Below, piece by piece: positions 61,349 through 64,000 of a stretch of DNA of 64,000 bases (its first letter is position 1; the number at the start of each line of letters is the position of its first letter). Made by a program: the position numbers and the translations under genes. Source of the DNA: Himantopus leucocephalus (lineage: Eukaryota > Chordata > Aves > Charadriiformes > Recurvirostridae). The stretch lies in assembly GCA_003993805.1 (NCBI GenBank), contig RSEF01000005.1, forward strand, positions 39,559,313 through 39,623,312. Reading direction: 5' to 3'. The notes under the pieces are model-generated. The model saw nothing but the letters and a program-made list of their open reading frames with translations. It was not told the DNA's origin and made no database searches.

Positions 61349-64000
61349 CATCAAAGGGATTCTTGATGGCTAGAAGCCGGGCAAATATGGGTTCAAACTG
61401 GTGAAGTCCCCACTTTGTCCTCTTCAGGGACAGCCAAAACAGCGGTATCCTTTGTCTAACAAACCTCTGATGCTGCAGAGGCAATTAATGGATAAGCTGG
61501 TAAGTTAACAAGGGTGAAATCACAGCCCGTGGATTACTAAATGCCCATTGTCATTATGACTAGGTACGTAGGCAATTCCTAAGAGCTGATAAATTGCCAC
61601 AACAGACAAATTCAAACACACCATACAGTCTTTATCTACTTCCCACTCTACTGCAAGCACCACAAGACTGAACACATCAAGTCCTGTCTCATCCCCCTGC
61701 CCCTGTCACTCCGCTCCTTAGCTGAGATAGGTTTCTCCCACCACTTGCTTTTCGGTCCCTGGTCCTGGTTGTCATGGCGGAGGTCCTGGTGGGTTGGGGC
61801 CCATTGAGCAGAGGGTTCTCAGAGTGCAGTTTGAGTGTCGTTATACCATTCACTCACCTCTCTGACTTTCTTTATTAGTTTCATCCAGGTGGAGTGCCCT
61901 GAAGCCATGTGGGTTGGTGGGCAGGGCACTGTGTTTTGGCCGTGGAAGCAGGTGGCCAGTAAGAGGCAGGTCTCACAAATGGGGTTCGAATGGGGTGCCA
62001 TCCAGATCACCTGGGAAGGAATCGGGTGCATGTAGTGGGATCAGCTCATGCCCCTCACCCACAACATACAATGACATGGATGCCTAGACCTCGAGCAAGC
62101 CGTCCTAGTGACAGTGTTTTAATAGCAGGCACGTGTCTGGAGATCCTAACGAGAGCGACACGGAACCAGACAGTCTCCAAGCAAAGGTCTGAACCCCTGC
62201 ACCAGACAGGAACTCTACTAACAGTTCTGCTATGTAATACGGCAAGAAAGCAAATAAGCACTTCTCCTCAACGCCTTCCCTCCCCCTGGGTATGAGTGAG
62301 GAACGGGAGGTCTGGACCTTTACCACTGATGGATTTTGCACAGACCCATAGCAGGAATCCAACTGCCTGAATCCCGGGTTAGAATATAAGATGCCAAATA
62401 AGTAATCTGCTAATTATTTTTTTCAATAAATAATCTGTGTAGAAAGGTCACATAATTGACCCTAACATTTAAGGTCGCATTTTCATCTTATTCCCAAAGA
62501 AGTTACCGCATGGTGTGGGTTCTAAGCACTGCAGATAAAAACAAGTACAGATGCTTTGGCCACCGCATATACAGTTCATTGTTTATCTACAGTCAAAGAT
62601 CATGAACTAAATATTTACATTGCCTATATTTTCTGTGCAAATAATTGTCCAGAATTGCACCCACAATTATTTGCAATCACTTGCCCTAAAACGGAGCCTT
62701 CCCTTTATGTGCTGTAAGCACAGGGAGCTCGTGACCCTTAATCAGAACGCAACCAAAGGACAGGGAGCACTATCCCAGCAAAGCCCAAAACTCAAGCCAC
62801 TAACTCAAGGTGATGAAGTTCAGCTGAGACAGAGGTGAAGCGGTTGCTGCTTTGGGGTTTGCCCAATATGTCAGAGGAAGGCTTCACCCGAACCGTGTTC
62901 ACAAGCTCCTCTGAATTAGGAGTGTTTTCAGCAACTCCGGTAGATCTGCGATCAGACCTCCAAATAGCTCACCCTTTTCCGGAGCGAGTTTGCAATAACC
63001 ACTTGCTCTTAGACCCCAGTTACAAGTTTTTTCCCGTTAATGAGTATCAGCTCCCTTTGGCAATATGCACATCTGCTTCCTGCAATGCACGCAGCAAATA
63101 ATTCTGAAAAAAAAAAATACTTCCAAAGCTATTTGCCTCTCAACAAATCATACAGACATACGTCTACATTTTCATACATGCGTAAATAAAGACCACCATT
63201 TTTTCAGTTTGCACATCCATGACATTAGTCCAGAAAGTCACAAGCATCAGATGTCTGAAAACTGCATTTTAAATATGATAGATATTTATTAAATGTTTTC
63301 ATTTCAAATGCAGGGTACAAATAGGTTTGTATTTCAGTGATTTCGGCTATTTTTTTCATAATGCAGCTGTCCGTATAATCTGCATAATGTATAAAGTACT
63401 CAGAATATTCATGCTTTGTATTAATAATATAATTATCTGTAGAAGCCATTCCCCCAACACCACATTGAATGTGCATCTCCAGATAAATACTGCAATTATT
63501 AAAATTATTAAAATACTGAGCTCTGTATGAAACGTGTATGACCCAAAACTGTCAAGCTCTCAGAAAAATCTGTTTTCAGTTTCTGATTCACAGTCACCCT
63601 GTTTGCAAAGCGGTATGACAAATTTGTGAATATGATGCACCAGGAAAATATAATGCAATTGCTTGCGTATAAACGACAGCTTGGGACACCAGGTAATTAA
63701 AAATGAATAGAAACTTGACAAGGCATCTCTGTGATTTCCTGGGGAATGTTTGGTACAGAATCACAGTCTGCCAGGCAGAGCTTTCAACTCCCCAAACCCA
63801 AATACTGAACAACATTGCAAACAAAGGCCCCAGAGACACCAGGAAATTCATAATACTTCAAGTGAAAAATGTTCTACACCCCGACGTTCAGTTTCATGTT
63901 AAACAAGTGTGACTGCGTATTGCTGAGGCAAAAATGTGAAGTTTTCCTCCCTCCTTTGTGGAGTCTTCCCAGGCTGAATTCCCACTGATGTGTGGGACAA

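Larger units (their letters stand above)
52299..64000 (-). other. PAX9: PAX9 intron 3 (incomplete)
   Basis: Everything upstream of PAX9 exon 4 in the gene's direction. PAX9 exon 3 (about 140 bp in mammals) was looked for by its expected SPYHSP and VNGLEK-type coding and not found, so the intron exceeds 11.7 kb. The first 0.8 kb and 54.5-55.5 kb are GC-rich, the rest AT-rich. It contains no recognisable CR1 copies, a perfect 16-bp inverted repeat at 61.3 kb and several enhancer-like blocks. Confidence 0.7.

Noticed and set aside
1..64000. CRISPR arrays, operons, phage or defence systems
   Set aside because: None present; the sequence is vertebrate intronic and intergenic DNA.

Overview
This window is vertebrate nuclear DNA, almost certainly from a bird. 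The evidence is long GT-AG introns, CR1 non-LTR retrotransposon copies ending in the avian-style ATTCTGTGATTC tail repeats, and two recognisable vertebrate genes in a tail-to-tail arrangement. No prokaryotic, plasmid or phage features are present. Nearly all of the short open reading frames in the window look like chance frames in introns or repeats.

Layout. Bases 1 to about 46,860 are the 3' part of SLC25A21 (mitochondrial 2-oxodicarboxylate carrier, + strand). Seven consecutive coding exons with intact splice sites lie at 20675-20741, 26300-26359, 27964-28071, 33035-33199, 43118-43299, 44118-44170 and 46714-46784. Together they encode residues matching about 68 to the C-terminus of the human protein as I recall it. 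The first exons (N-terminus to about residue 67) are upstream of the window. A poly(A) signal lies at 46837-46842. Bases about 46,860 to 51,690 are intergenic. Bases about 51,690 to 52,298 are the last exon of PAX9 (- strand): 3'UTR plus the 84 C-terminal codons at 52044-52298. Bases 52,299 to 64,000 are PAX9 intron 3, and I could not find exon 3 inside it.

Repeats. There is a 3' CR1 fragment (2.77-3.21 kb), a 2.9 kb decayed CR1 with endonuclease and reverse-transcriptase remnants (15.2-18.1 kb), an antisense CR1 (22.2-22.6 kb), an older antisense CR1/L3-like copy (25.7-26.2 kb) and an ATAGAT microsatellite (18.95-19.14 kb). Two 100-N scaffold gaps and five single-N joins mark the assembly. 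Two of the single-N joins carry exact duplicated flanks, and one of those brackets an SLC25A21 exon.

How it fits together. SLC25A21 encodes a metabolic carrier, while PAX9 is a paired-box developmental transcription factor. The synteny of PAX9 with SLC25A21 is ancient in vertebrates, and SLC25A21 introns are known to host PAX9-region enhancers. Several intronic and intergenic stretches here have the look of conserved non-coding elements (repeat-free, rich in TAAT cores, short palindromes). These calls rest on sequence texture only and carry low confidence. I found no evidence of a novel enzymatic or defence system. The best second-look items are the assembly problem around exon 5, the perfect 16-bp hairpin in PAX9 intron 3, the possible unannotated exon at 11.4-11.7 kb and the candidate enhancer blocks.
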